From Paracrocinitomix mangrovi (GTDB lineage: Bacteria > Bacteroidota > Bacteroidia > Flavobacteriales_D > Crocinitomicaceae), in the NCBI RefSeq assembly GCF_019740355.2, contig NZ_CP091819.1, positions 3,472,001-3,536,000 of the forward strand: a DNA stretch of 64,000 nt. Reading direction: 5' to 3'. Below the pieces are notes generated by a model. It saw only the letters and a list, made by a program, of their open reading frames with translations, was not told the origin of the DNA and did not search any database. The translations under genes and the position numbers were made by a program. Below, in pieces: positions 36,997 through 46,636 of the stretch (position 1 is the stretch's first letter; each line of letters begins with the position of its first letter).

Positions 36997-38742
36997 TTGA
37001 AAAAGAACCTCCTTTACATATTGCTCTTAACACTCCTTCCGGTATGCGGATTTGGACAAAATCTGGACAAACTTGGAAAGAAAGATGCTATTAAAGTGAG
37101 CGGAGGTTTATCCTTTAACACCATCACATATTTTCAGTCGGGCTTGCTAAATGCAAGAAGAGATCCTTTTACCTGGTTTGCCTCTGGAAATATCAATGTA
37201 TCAATATTGGACGTTTCCCTTCCCTTTACTTATTCGTATTCAAACCAAGGTGGGAAATTTACACAACCATTTAACCGTTCGGCCCTACATCCTAAATGGA
37301 AATGGATTAATTCACATATCGGATTAGTAAGCATGAACTTTTCACCATATACATTGACAGGTCACTTATTTCTGGGTGGAGGAGTTGAATTAACTCCGGG
37401 TAAATGGAAAATAAAGGCAATGGGAGGTAGGCTGATTAAACCTGTAGAATATGATGTTTTGGCGGACAATGTTAACGATATCGCATACAGAAGATGGGGT
37501 TATGGATTAAGTGTTGGATATGAAGACAAAGGATATGGTGGAGAAATTATCATTTTTAAAGCCAATGATGATCCAAATTCATTACCATTTATTCCTTTAA
37601 ATACAACTGTAAAACCTCAAGACAATTTGGTAGTAAGTGTCAAAGGTAAAGCTAACATTGTGAAAGATTTAAGTGTTCAAGCTGAATATGCGTTTAGTGC
37701 GCTTACTCAAAATGTAAATGATCTTACTGATTTGTCTCCGGATAAATCTACTTTTTTACACCCATTGATCAGAGGAAATAGTTCCACAGATTACTTCAAT
37801 GCTTTCAATGCTTCATTAAATTACAAGCACAAATTCATGAATTTTGCATTGAAATTTGAGCATATTGATCCGAGATATAAGACTTTAGGTGGTTATTATT
37901 TCAACAATGATTTACAGAATTATACTTTCGCTCCCTCTTTTAAATTAATGAAAGGTAAGTTGAGTTTAGGTTTAAATTCCGGCTTCCAAAGAAATAATCT
38001 ATCATCAGAAGAAGCTTCTACTACTAATCGTTGGATTGGATCTTTAAATGCAACTTATGTTCCATCTGCTAGTTGGGTGATAAATGGAACTTACTCAAAT
38101 TTCAGTACCTATACGAGAAACAGACCAATTTCAGATCCTTTTTACTATCAACCGGCAGATACTTTGAATTTTTATCAATTAACACAAAATGCGTCTGCAA
38201 TGATTTCATATACCGTTGGAAGTGATGATTTCAAAAATGTTATTCAACTTATTTACAATTATCAAGAAGCAACTAATGTCTCAGGAAATATTTCAACAGG
38301 TGGAGCATTTGGTGTAGGAGTACAAACCACAGCAGTGGGTATTCCTTCAAAAGTGCATATGGGAAATCTGGCTTATACCGCTCAATTTTCAAAAATCAAT
38401 GCAGGATTAACGTTAGCTGCAAATGTGAATCAAACAAATATGTTGGATCAAAGTTCAACCTTTTTCGGACCCACCATAAATTTTAATAAAGCGCTTGCCA
38501 ATAAAAAAATGAACCTAACTGTTGGAAGCACATACAATAGACAATTCTCAAATAGTGTTTTGACTAGTGATATACTCAATCACCGATTATCCTTGAGTTA
38601 TAATCCAAAATTTGAGAATGAAAAAATTGGAAAAGTTGGTTTGGCACTTAATGCCAATTTGATGCAACGTTTTGCTACTTCAAGTACTGAAACAAATGTG
38701 CATGAAATGAACGTGTTTTTTAATGTGAATTATAGTTTTTAA
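36997..38742 (+). CDS. Outer-membrane beta-barrel protein
   Basis: 581 aa from a TTG start 2 bp after the previous stop; no ATG precedes the signal peptide KKNLLYILLLTLLPVCGFGQ. The mature part is a long series of amphipathic strands (IKVSGGLSFNTITYF, WGYGLSVGYEDKGYGGEI, LSLSYNPKFENEKIG) ending in phenylalanine (NVFFNVNYSF), the classic outer-membrane barrel C-terminus. The family is not recognised. Its stop overlaps the TANFOR-like gene start (TAATG), implying tight co-expression. A role as anchor or export pore for the 1861-aa protein is inference. Confidence 0.85.
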   Translation: MKKNLLYILLLTLLPVCGFGQNLDKLGKKDAIKVSGGLSFNTITYFQSGLLNARRDPFTWFASGNINVSILDVSLPFTYSYSNQGGKFTQPFNRSALHPKWKWINSHIGLVSMNFSPYTLTGHLFLGGGVELTPGKWKIKAMGGRLIKPVEYDVLADNVNDIAYRRWGYGLSVGYEDKGYGGEIIIFKANDDPNSLPFIPLNTTVKPQDNLVVSVKGKANIVKDLSVQAEYAFSALTQNVNDLTDLSPDKSTFLHPLIRGNSSTDYFNAFNASLNYKHKFMNFALKFEHIDPRYKTLGGYYFNNDLQNYTFAPSFKLMKGKLSLGLNSGFQRNNLSSEEASTTNRWIGSLNATYVPSASWVINGTYSNFSTYTRNRPISDPFYYQPADTLNFYQLTQNASAMISYTVGSDDFKNVIQLIYNYQEATNVSGNISTGGAFGVGVQTTAVGIPSKVHMGNLAYTAQFSKINAGLTLAANVNQTNMLDQSSTFFGPTINFNKALANKKMNLTVGSTYNRQFSNSVLTSDILNHRLSLSYNPKFENEKIGKVGLALNANLMQRFATSSTETNVHEMNVFFNVNYSF

Positions 38743-41700
38743 TGTTTAGACTTTACAAATATCTAATATTGCTGTTTGTTGTTTTTACAACACTGCAGGG
38801 TCGTTCTCAAAACTATCCGGTACAGACATTTGTGTCTATTACACCTCCTTATTCATCTTATTTACCTGATTATGCTGATCCTTTCAATAATCAGATGAAA
38901 ATATTGTTGACGCTTACAGATTTTGCAGTGCCATCACATCAGGTGAAGTTAAGATTTACTATTGAAGGAACAGGATATACCATTAAAACCAAAGAAGATC
39001 TTTCAACTTTACCAACAATTACTTTAACACCGGGAGTTCCTATGGAAGTTTCGGGTTCAATGCTGGCACCTTATCTTTCATCTGATAACCTTCAGTTTTT
39101 ACAGGGAATAGATAAAGCACAGTATGAAGCTACACAGCTGTTGCCAGAAGGTTTAGCAAATGTTTGCGTTGAAGTAATCAATGCAGAAAATGCCAATCAA
39201 GCTGTATTAAGTAACCCTGCTTGTGGTCAGTATTGGTTTGCATTATATGATCCGCCCTTATTAAATCTACCTTTTTGTGGGGATGAGGTGACACCTACAG
39301 ATCCGCAACAAATAATGTTTTCTTGGTCACCTTTGCACATGGTTAATCCAACTAGTGCAGCAACTGAATATGTATTTGAAATAGTTGAGATAACACCTGC
39401 TAATGAAGGGATAGATCCAAATTTTGCATTCAGTTCAATTGGTACAAGAGATTCGATTATTACAACCAACACCTTTGTCAATTATGGAATTACTAACCTT
39501 CAGCTTCAAGTTGGCTACACTTATTACTGGAGGGTAAAAGCAAGGGATGCAACAGGTAGAAGTTTATTTGTAAATAATGGATTTTCACAAGTATGCAGTT
39601 TTAAATATGGAAATGCAGCTAGTTCATTGTTGAATGGAATTGTACTTGAACTGGAATCAGAAGGTACAGGACAAAATGTAGGTACGGCTACCTGGAATGG
39701 ATCATCCATGTTTGATGAATATGTTTTGGAAGTTAGAAAAACCGGTAATCCTGATTTTAACTGGCATCCAATATCTACTACAGATATTACTGAAAAAATG
39801 TACATGCTTGATCCTGAAACTGAGTATGAATGCAGGGTAAAAGGATTGGCTGGTGGGGCTGAAACTGATTGGAGTAATACTTCAATTTTTACAACATTGC
39901 CTGAGCGAAATTATGAGTGTGGATCTACTGCATTGCCTGGTAAACCTGCTCAGATAATACCGCTTGAATTTTTAATGCCCGGAATGAAGGTGCAAACCGG
40001 ACAGTTTATAATGGAGGTAACGGCAGCAGAACCTGCAACCAATAATCAACCGGGCCATTTTAGAGGAACAGGTAGAATCCCTATCACCTTTTTAATGACT
40101 GCAAATGTTGAGTTTGAGGATATACTAATTGATGAAAATCTCATTCATTATGATGGTAGAATTGATGTGATGACCAGTGGGGTTGAGGAGTGGGCAGGTG
40201 CATTTAACAATGTGTACATTGATGGAATTATTAGCTCTTTTGCAGTTGATTCACTTGATTCCACGGTTGTGTTCCAGATAGAAGGAATGGGTCAGCAAGT
40301 GTTTGACTGGCCTCCTCCTGGTGAAACAATCACCATAATTGATGATAGTGGAAATATCTATACCATTGATGAAAATGGTAATGTTACAGTAACGGTTATG
40401 GTGGCTCCTGATAATGATAATTTGGATGCTACCGCCAATCGTCAAATCTATTTTATTGAACATCCAAATCAGGTGTATGGATTTGATAGGTTGGAGTATA
40501 GCGAATGGACAATGCAATATCCGGCCATTGCATTGTCTGATGGCACCAACTATTTTGTCTCCTACAAATCACTAAGGATTAATCAAACGGATAAGCTTTA
40601 TGCGGTGATAAAATCAGATACATTGTTTACACCAACTTTTGTTACTGCCGGTGGAGATGAGTTAACGGCTACAATGATTGCTGATACTTTGTATGAAATT
40701 ACAGTGGGTAATTATGCAACTTCTCAAGTGATTTATGCATATGACGACAAAAATGGCAAAATAGGAAAATGCAATCTTTCAGTTTATGATGATAAACACA
40801 ATGAAGTTGTAATTGTACCAATTAACGGTGCTCAAGTTCCTTCTGCAACTGTACTAGAGAGTTCACTTAACGAGATATTTATTCAGGCTTCAGCTACTTT
40901 TAGTGTAAGCGTTGCACCAAATTATAACATCAGTTTTGATACAAATAGTAATGGTTTAGATGGCGCAAGTGATTCAACCTTGAGCTTGTATTCTGATGAG
41001 ATGAAAACCATTAGAGATGCCTATTTTGCTGACACCCTAAAAGAAAATAAGCTGTATTTATTTGTGGTTCCTCAAATTGAAGGTGACTTGGCCGGGTATA
41101 TGGTAAGGGGAAAAATTGTAGGGTTTGTAGAAGAAGGACAACCAAACAGAACTTATGCCCATGAATTAGCGCATGGAGCATTTGATTTAGAGCATACCTT
41201 CCCTGAAATTCAACAAGGTCAATCTAACAATATTTTAGATTACAGTAATGGAACTCATTTAACCCATGATCAGTGGTATCAAATCCATCATTTCAATTTG
41301 AGTTTTAGCTTTTTGGATGATGCTGAGGATGGGAGTTTACAAAATTTCTCAAGTATTCTAAGTTTCTATGAAAATAAACCAACTTGGACGGTTGTCCAAA
41401 GTCATCATGGCTTTGTATTATTGGATGGCTCCACTGTTAAAATTCCAGGTGTTACTCATGTGGTTTTTGATATTAATGGAAAGGTGTTCATGTTCAAAGC
41501 AAATGGTCAAAACTATAAACCTTATTTTGCCAAGGGGTTAATTAATGGAGGTTATTTTATAACAGGATATTACAAAGAGGAGATTACAAATTCTTTTATA
41601 AAGAGTTATCCACGTTCAGATGAGGAATTAGCGGAATATAAAGAAGATAGTCTTATTGGTTTGAGGTTTAAAAACTTTGAAAATGTAGTTCAAGGAGATT

Positions 41701-44327
41701 TCCTTTATACATATGCGCCCAAAATAGAATATGATGAATATTCGAATTGTATATGTCATCAAATTTGGCAAGCTGATGAAAATTTTAATGTACAGAGTTA
41801 TTTTTCAGCAAATGAAGATTCATGGTTTATCAATCATCAGATTATCTCAAGAATTAGTCGATCAAGTACAGTTTCGTATCAGGGCTGTAATGGAACTTGT
41901 ATTGATTATGGAATTTTTAATGTGAGTGGTCCAGCAGAAAAGTTATTTGTTCAACTAGCTCCAGATGCTCCTGACCTATTCAAATTGGAAGAATTAGTTC
42001 AATATTTAAATGAGAAGATAGATACAATAGATCGTTTTGGTTTTTATTCAAGATTAAAGGACGAATCTGAAAATAAGTACACCAGAGAGTTATATATAGA
42101 CAATGAGATTTCTCACAAAGGGTTGGCCTTATTTTGTAAGAAGCACTCAGTTTATTCTAAAACAAAGTTTCAAGAGATTTTTGGAACAACTTTACTAAAA
42201 GGAGGTCGAGATGTGTCTATAATTTTCAGTAAGGAAGATTTGTGGGTTATGGCGGACGAAACATATAATGACATATCTATAGATCATTACTATTTCAAAG
42301 TTACAGGGTCAAAGAGAAATTACGAATATTCATTTGCGGATTTAACAGAAAGGGATTACATAAAGCAGCATCATAATTTAATGTGGAGAGGGATTTTAGA
42401 TGCGGAAAACCACGGTTTTGCACAACCAATTGCATTGCATGAATACTATCAGCAATTAGTTGCTAAATATGGAACTGATAATGCTTTTATTGGACTTATT
42501 GATGCCATGAGTATTATTTCCAAACTCTACTGCCTAGATTTAATGGAGCTGGGTGAGGCAATAGGTAATGATTTGCAAAAATTTTTAAACGCTGCTGAGA
42601 TTAGCCCTGCAGTTTATAATCCAAGTGATCCAAATTATATCAGTGGTCCCATTATAGCCTATAGGCTAGTGAACGGTGATATTTGGACAGATGGTGAATC
42701 TTCTAAATTGCAATTTGCATATTTATGCGGATTGTATAACGGAGCGGTACATGAAATCCATGATATGGGACAATTAATACCTCTGTTATTTGGTTATTTA
42801 TGTGACTCTGAAATTAAAAAAGGTATAGATGATGCAATAGCCAGTTTCAGTTTGTCAACAATTGCAGAAGCTGTTGAAGAAGATTTTAGTGGAAATCAGT
42901 ATGAAAGAGCTGAAATGGCTGGAAGATATACTGTTATGGTAATAACTGCAGTTATCCCACTGAGTAAAACAAAGTTTTTCACTAAGTTGAAAAATTTCAC
43001 AAAAGTTTTAAAGAATTTACCAAAGAAACTAAAGTCATTTTTAAAGAAAGTAAATTCTGGAGATTTACCCAAATGGAAAATTAAAGATGGTAAAGTCGAT
43101 ACAGAATTGCAAAAACTAACTTTTGGTGATGAAGAGATTACTGTTTTTAGTATTACAGAGGATGAAACTCCTGTTCTGCTCATAGAACAGAATAAGTTTT
43201 TAGACGATTACCTGCCAAATGAAGTAGTTGACGATTTAGGAGAAGTTAATTACAAAGAATGGGGGGCGAATGAGACGAAATTAGATGAGCTAGTTCTAGT
43301 TGAAAAAAGTGATGGAACTGTTGGGGTTGGTAAGAAGAAAGTATTGAATTTAGACTGGGTAGATGAGTTAACTGGTCCAGGCTGGAATCAAGTAAAGAGA
43401 GATTTATTAAAAGCAGATCTGAAAGCTAATCCAAATATGTTTGATAATTTAGACAATTTGGATGGAGCTGAAGCCTGGAAAGTTATAAAAGATGCTATTC
43501 CAAATGCATCAGGAACAACGCAATTTGCAAAAGATCCTTTAGTAATCAAAAAAGTTTCTGAAATGATTCAAGAGGGTTCTGATTTTAGGATTTATGCGGG
43601 GGAGAATTGGGAGAGTTATTTAAACGATATATTATCTGTTGCAGATATAAGTCCGTGCAGTACCTGTGGTGTTGCTACTGGAATATCCAAATCAGCTCCT
43701 TCATTAGAAGTACACTTGGAAAATGTGAATTATTTTATTTCAAATTTTAATGCCAGTGGAAAAGCTTCAAAGTTTTTTTCTTGGATGAAAGGCAGCTCTG
43801 CAAATGGAAATCCTCTCTCACCATACAATAGAAGCGAAATGTTTCAAACATTGGATGAAATTAAAAAAATGGGCTTAACGGAATCTAGTCTGTCGACTGT
43901 TGGAGGTAAATTTCATACAGGATCTTCCTCTTCAAGGATGTCAGATTTACAGGTAGGTCAAGTTCATTATGAGTTTAAAAACAAGGATTTTTCGTTGGCA
44001 GCTGATGGTTCATTGTCGAAATCAGATATAGAACAAGTTTTGGGTAACGAAGGTGCTTTTTCTAGTATAAATGGAATCTCAGAATATAAATGGAAACCAT
44101 TTAATGCGAGACAAAATGTGGATTCCGATAACATTAAAAAATTGTGGCAAAAGGCTTTTCAAAATTCAGACAGCAATGCTGGACCAACCACACAGGAGAT
44201 TTATCAGAACATGAAAAGTAGTTTGAAGCAACAATTGGGTATAGATGGTATGACAGGTCAACAACAGTTTAATCAATTAATTTTAGATTTGGATTCAGAT
44301 TTGTACGGTTTTATTTTAGCTAATTAA
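38742..44327 (+). CDS. TANFOR-like polymorphic toxin candidate with zincin motif and C-terminal nuclease-like domain
   Basis: 1861 aa. The signal peptide ends near residue 22 (GRSQ). Residues ~23-290 resemble the TANFOR region known from Tannerella and relatives (YPVQTFVSITPPYSSYLPDY, LLPEGLANVCVE, DPPLLNLPFCGDEV). An FnIII-like module follows (~295-385). HELAH at 807-811 plus H818 form a zincin metallopeptidase motif. A hydrophobic segment near 1385-1400 (AGRYTVMVITAVIPL) and a Lys-rich stretch follow. The C-terminal ~220 residues contain D1735 and E1744-x-K1746 (MSDLQVGQVHYEFKN), a PD-(D/E)xK-like nuclease signature. There is no T9SS domain at its end. Architecture and the abutting next gene fit a polymorphic toxin, possibly self-processed by the zincin. 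Alternative: a surface enzyme without toxicity. Confidence 0.78.
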   Translation: MFRLYKYLILLFVVFTTLQGRSQNYPVQTFVSITPPYSSYLPDYADPFNNQMKILLTLTDFAVPSHQVKLRFTIEGTGYTIKTKEDLSTLPTITLTPGVPMEVSGSMLAPYLSSDNLQFLQGIDKAQYEATQLLPEGLANVCVEVINAENANQAVLSNPACGQYWFALYDPPLLNLPFCGDEVTPTDPQQIMFSWSPLHMVNPTSAATEYVFEIVEITPANEGIDPNFAFSSIGTRDSIITTNTFVNYGITNLQLQVGYTYYWRVKARDATGRSLFVNNGFSQVCSFKYGNAASSLLNGIVLELESEGTGQNVGTATWNGSSMFDEYVLEVRKTGNPDFNWHPISTTDITEKMYMLDPETEYECRVKGLAGGAETDWSNTSIFTTLPERNYECGSTALPGKPAQIIPLEFLMPGMKVQTGQFIMEVTAAEPATNNQPGHFRGTGRIPITFLMTANVEFEDILIDENLIHYDGRIDVMTSGVEEWAGAFNNVYIDGIISSFAVDSLDSTVVFQIEGMGQQVFDWPPPGETITIIDDSGNIYTIDENGNVTVTVMVAPDNDNLDATANRQIYFIEHPNQVYGFDRLEYSEWTMQYPAIALSDGTNYFVSYKSLRINQTDKLYAVIKSDTLFTPTFVTAGGDELTATMIADTLYEITVGNYATSQVIYAYDDKNGKIGKCNLSVYDDKHNEVVIVPINGAQVPSATVLESSLNEIFIQASATFSVSVAPNYNISFDTNSNGLDGASDSTLSLYSDEMKTIRDAYFADTLKENKLYLFVVPQIEGDLAGYMVRGKIVGFVEEGQPNRTYAHELAHGAFDLEHTFPEIQQGQSNNILDYSNGTHLTHDQWYQIHHFNLSFSFLDDAEDGSLQNFSSILSFYENKPTWTVVQSHHGFVLLDGSTVKIPGVTHVVFDINGKVFMFKANGQNYKPYFAKGLINGGYFITGYYKEEITNSFIKSYPRSDEELAEYKEDSLIGLRFKNFENVVQGDFLYTYAPKIEYDEYSNCICHQIWQADENFNVQSYFSANEDSWFINHQIISRISRSSTVSYQGCNGTCIDYGIFNVSGPAEKLFVQLAPDAPDLFKLEELVQYLNEKIDTIDRFGFYSRLKDESENKYTRELYIDNEISHKGLALFCKKHSVYSKTKFQEIFGTTLLKGGRDVSIIFSKEDLWVMADETYNDISIDHYYFKVTGSKRNYEYSFADLTERDYIKQHHNLMWRGILDAENHGFAQPIALHEYYQQLVAKYGTDNAFIGLIDAMSIISKLYCLDLMELGEAIGNDLQKFLNAAEISPAVYNPSDPNYISGPIIAYRLVNGDIWTDGESSKLQFAYLCGLYNGAVHEIHDMGQLIPLLFGYLCDSEIKKGIDDAIASFSLSTIAEAVEEDFSGNQYERAEMAGRYTVMVITAVIPLSKTKFFTKLKNFTKVLKNLPKKLKSFLKKVNSGDLPKWKIKDGKVDTELQKLTFGDEEITVFSITEDETPVLLIEQNKFLDDYLPNEVVDDLGEVNYKEWGANETKLDELVLVEKSDGTVGVGKKKVLNLDWVDELTGPGWNQVKRDLLKADLKANPNMFDNLDNLDGAEAWKVIKDAIPNASGTTQFAKDPLVIKKVSEMIQEGSDFRIYAGENWESYLNDILSVADISPCSTCGVATGISKSAPSLEVHLENVNYFISNFNASGKASKFFSWMKGSSANGNPLSPYNRSEMFQTLDEIKKMGLTESSLSTVGGKFHTGSSSSRMSDLQVGQVHYEFKNKDFSLAADGSLSKSDIEQVLGNEGAFSSINGISEYKWKPFNARQNVDSDNIKKLWQKAFQNSDSNAGPTTQEIYQNMKSSLKQQLGIDGMTGQQQFNQLILDLDSDLYGFILAN

Positions 44328-45416
44328 ATGGGGTTTTTATTCATAAAGAAAGTTCAGGATATAAAGGATTTTGTATTCTGCTTTGAATCAGTAATTAAAT
44401 TAGATTGCCAAGGTGATTTGCATTCAATCGATCAAAGTTTAAGTTGTGACATTGATATAATTGGTTCTTTTGAAAGTTTTAACGACCAAATATTTATTAA
44501 TTCATGGAATGGAAGTTATATCATTTTAGATAATAAGCTGAGTATCATAGAAAAGGGTGAAGGAAAAGGGTTTTTCAAATCATCCCAGTTTTATTTGGGT
44601 ATACAGTATTTGCAGAATGAAATTTTGTGTGAAGGAATTATGAATAGAGATTTTGAGATTTTGGATGTTGGAGAGAGACTAAAAAAAAACAATATTAATT
44701 TTTCCAATGAATCATCATATTGTTTTTTGGAAAATACCAGTATAGTGAATTTCAATATAGAACTAAAGAGTTTTGATTGGAGTTTTGATCTAAAGGTGCT
44801 AGGTACTTTTGTAAATGAAGATGGAAAAGTGAAAAATTATGTTGTAGAGCGATTTTTGGGTCTCTATAATGATGTTGAACTTTTGATTGCTTGTAACGGT
44901 AGATTGATAATCTCTATTGATATTAATTCAGGAAAATTAGAAAGGACTTGGCAACACCTAGAAGGTTTTGGTTCTGAAATATACGGAGGAGTATTTTTGA
45001 ATAAAATCCCACCGGCCAATGGTTTTCAGTTGAATATAGATAAAAACATTCTTTACAGTATTGCAGGCCAGTTTATAGTCGTAATTGAATTGAATTCTGG
45101 AGATGTTTGGTTTAAAAATTTAGAAAGTACAATGAATTCTAATTTTATTGAAAATTTCAGATATTCGATTGGTTACGCTGAGGATGAATCTCATTTTTAT
45201 ACCATAGGAGAAATGAATCAAAATCATTTTGAAACCGATTACATTCCACAGTGCCTATTGTCTATAAATAAAGTGACATTTAGCATTGATTGGGTATTTA
45301 GGTTTGAAAATGACGGAGTAAAAACGGAGTTACCTAAATTATTCAAAAATCGGCTATACCAATTGACTTCTTCAAACACCCTCCACATCTTCCAAAAACA
45401 ACAACCCCCAACCTAA
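44328..45416 (+). CDS. Beta-propeller-like protein, candidate immunity protein
   Basis: 362 aa, no signal peptide, so cytoplasmic. Its ATG begins at the base after the toxin-like gene's stop (TAAATG). The sequence has repeated strand motifs of PQQ/WD-like propellers (IFINSWNGSYIILDN, LLIACNGRLIISIDINSGKLE, LYSIAGQFIVVIELNSGDVW, LYQLTSSNTLHIF), roughly six to seven blades. Position, size and cytoplasmic location fit an immunity protein for the C-terminal nuclease-like domain; no direct homology is recognised. Its last ~13 codons (NTLHIFQKQQPPT) lie in a sequence repeated at 47414-47468, suggesting its 3' end was shaped by recombination with the repeats that follow. Confidence 0.72.
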   Translation: MGFLFIKKVQDIKDFVFCFESVIKLDCQGDLHSIDQSLSCDIDIIGSFESFNDQIFINSWNGSYIILDNKLSIIEKGEGKGFFKSSQFYLGIQYLQNEILCEGIMNRDFEILDVGERLKKNNINFSNESSYCFLENTSIVNFNIELKSFDWSFDLKVLGTFVNEDGKVKNYVVERFLGLYNDVELLIACNGRLIISIDINSGKLERTWQHLEGFGSEIYGGVFLNKIPPANGFQLNIDKNILYSIAGQFIVVIELNSGDVWFKNLESTMNSNFIENFRYSIGYAEDESHFYTIGEMNQNHFETDYIPQCLLSINKVTFSIDWVFRFENDGVKTELPKLFKNRLYQLTSSNTLHIFQKQQPPT

Positions 45417-45425
45417 CAACAATCA

Positions 45426-45458
45426 CCCCCCTTCTCGCGCTCGTTTGTAACGAGTGCG
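45426..45458 (+). repeat. REP hairpin 1
   Basis: CCCCCC-TTCT-CGCGCTCGTT-TGT-AACGAGTGCG, an 8-bp stem with one G-T pair next to a C-run. It is the left end of the RAYT remnant. Confidence 0.7.
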
Positions 45459-45483
45459 TACCTACATTCAAATACATTCAACT

Positions 45484-45762
45484 TCAACACAAAGGTTCAA
45501 CTTTCACATTTAACAGTGGCTTGTCTTCTTCATATGCCAAATAACTGCAATTTACCCATTCTCTCTCATGTTGGACAGAGCCTGCGTCAATTGGGTTATA
45601 ATGAATATAACGAAGCCTTTGCTCTCTTTTTTCGTTTGAATCCAAAGAATCATCCAAAATATTGGTGTAAGGTCTTCGAATAAATAAATCAACCCAACCA
45701 ACAATCGTAATTGTAACAAATGTAGGTACAGAGCTATCAATAACTTTGTATCTTTCTGACAT
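45484..45762 (-). pseudogene. REP-associated tyrosine transposase (Y1_Tnp) with internal deletion
   Basis: 92 aa, against roughly 180 for intact relatives. The N-terminus (SERYKVIDSSVPTFVTITIV then GWVDLFIRRPYTNILDDSL) and the C-terminus (RLRYIHYNPIDAGSV, WVNCSYLAYEED) match the two ends of RAYT/IS200-like transposases, which normally read like 'YKF.D...YFVTF..V.WID.F.R..Y..I' and 'KL.YIH.NPV.AG'. The middle with the HUH metal-binding histidines and the catalytic tyrosine is absent; the two parts are joined in frame at DDSL-DSNEKREQ. The frame is still open, so the deletion may be recent or the short protein retained. Confidence 0.8.
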
Positions 45763-45833
45763 GAACTTAAAGTTATTAAAAGTTGGTTACTAGAAATGTT
45801 TTTGAACTTTTATCACAACCTACTAATAGATTG

Positions 45834-45864
45834 CGCACTCGTTACAAACGAGCGCGAGGGGGGG
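45834..45864 (-). repeat. REP hairpin 2
   Basis: CGCACTCGTT-ACA-AACGAGCGCGAGGGGGGG, the inverted counterpart of REP 1. It is the right end of the RAYT remnant, 72 bp upstream of its start codon. Confidence 0.7.
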
Positions 45865-45945
45865 AGAAAATCCTAAACGTACCTTTAAACTATCATTATT
45901 GGATGCCTTAATTCCTGACATTGCCACGGCTGCACAAACAAAATT

Positions 45946-46335
45946 TTAATTTGTTTCAAAATACCCGCTAAAGTTTTTTTCGAGAAATTCTGTTTTCTTT
46001 TCCAATCTCTTTTTTATGGCGTCAACAGAATAATCTGACGTTGAAACGTCTGAAAATAATCTCTTTAGGAAGGCAATCATATTTTCTCTTTCAGAATAAA
46101 CCTGTGTGACAAAATACATAAATGAATGTCCATTTGATGGATCAGCATTTAAATCTGAAATTGAAATATTTTCTCCTTCAGGCGTATAAAAAGTTAAATG
46201 AATAGAGTGTTTTTTATTGGATAATGTCAATCTATCTCTATCCTGATAAGTTTCGTGTAATTTATACTTTGCTTTTAAAGATTGAGCAATAATATTTCTA
46301 GCATCAAGATAGTTTTCTCTATAATCATTTGTCAT
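45946..46335 (-). CDS. Hypothetical cytoplasmic protein
   Basis: 129 aa, no signal peptide. An N-terminal helix (DARNIIAQSLKAKYKLHETY), strands (DRLTLSNKKHSIHLTFYTPE) and a charged C-terminal helical half (SVDAIKKRLEKKTEFLEKNF). It sits between the two copies of the REP/RAYT sequence, on the opposite strand to the toxin operon. Family not recognised. It may be a cargo or immunity-reservoir gene, purely from context. Confidence 0.6.
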   Translation of the reverse strand: MTNDYRENYLDARNIIAQSLKAKYKLHETYQDRDRLTLSNKKHSIHLTFYTPEGENISISDLNADPSNGHSFMYFVTQVYSERENMIAFLKRLFSDVSTSDYSVDAIKKRLEKKTEFLEKNFSGYFETN

Positions 46336-46411
46336 ATAAAACTGCTAACCGTAAATTAAAATCTATTTAAAGATACATGAACAGATTTTGTAATCCAAAA
46401 ACAACAATCGC

Positions 46412-46585
46412 CAACCCAACCAACAATTGTAATTGTAACAAATGTAGGCACAGAGCTATCAATAACTTTGTATCTTTCTGACATGAACTTAAAGGTATTA
46501 AAAGTTGGTTATTAGAAAAATTTTTGGACTTGACTCACAGCCTTCTAATATGTTGCGCACTCGTTACAAACGAGCGCGAGGGGGG
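46412..46585 (-). mobile_element. 5' fragment of a second RAYT element
   Basis: About 174 bp nearly identical to 45690-45864. It contains the start codon (46484) and the first ~24 codons of the transposase (MSERYKVIDSSVPTFVTITI), then diverges, plus the adjoining REP hairpin. It has no transposase C-terminus. Confidence 0.8.
46556..46585 (-). repeat. REP hairpin 3
   Basis: CGCACTCGTTACAAACGAGC followed by GCGAGGGGGG, the same orientation as REP 2. It terminates the 5' RAYT fragment, ~50 bp upstream of the 240-aa gene. Confidence 0.7.
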
Positions 46586-46636
46586 AAGCACGGCTAATCA
46601 GCAATCAGTGAAAACTGTAGTGAATTTAAAGTAGAA

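Larger units (their letters stand above)
45426..45864 (-). mobile_element. Decayed REP-RAYT element bounded by inverted REP hairpins
   Basis: About 439 bp. The ends are oppositely oriented copies of a C-run/CGCGCTCGTTTGTAACGAGTGCG hairpin (45426-45458 and 45834-45864), each with the C/G-run on the outer side. The interior encodes an internally deleted REP-associated tyrosine transposase. This is the arrangement of a RAYT gene flanked by its REP substrates. The deletion removes the catalytic histidines, so it cannot move by itself. Confidence 0.75.

Noticed and set aside
38742-44327. T9SS cargo with its own C-terminal sorting domain
   Set aside because: The C-terminus (DSDLYGFILAN) lacks the xYPNPxxG...Gxyxx pattern; export through T9SS via this end is not supported.
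45864-45945. Small gene or promoter between RAYT remnant and the 129-aa gene
   Set aside because: No frame, hairpin or promoter motif beyond the REP end is visible.
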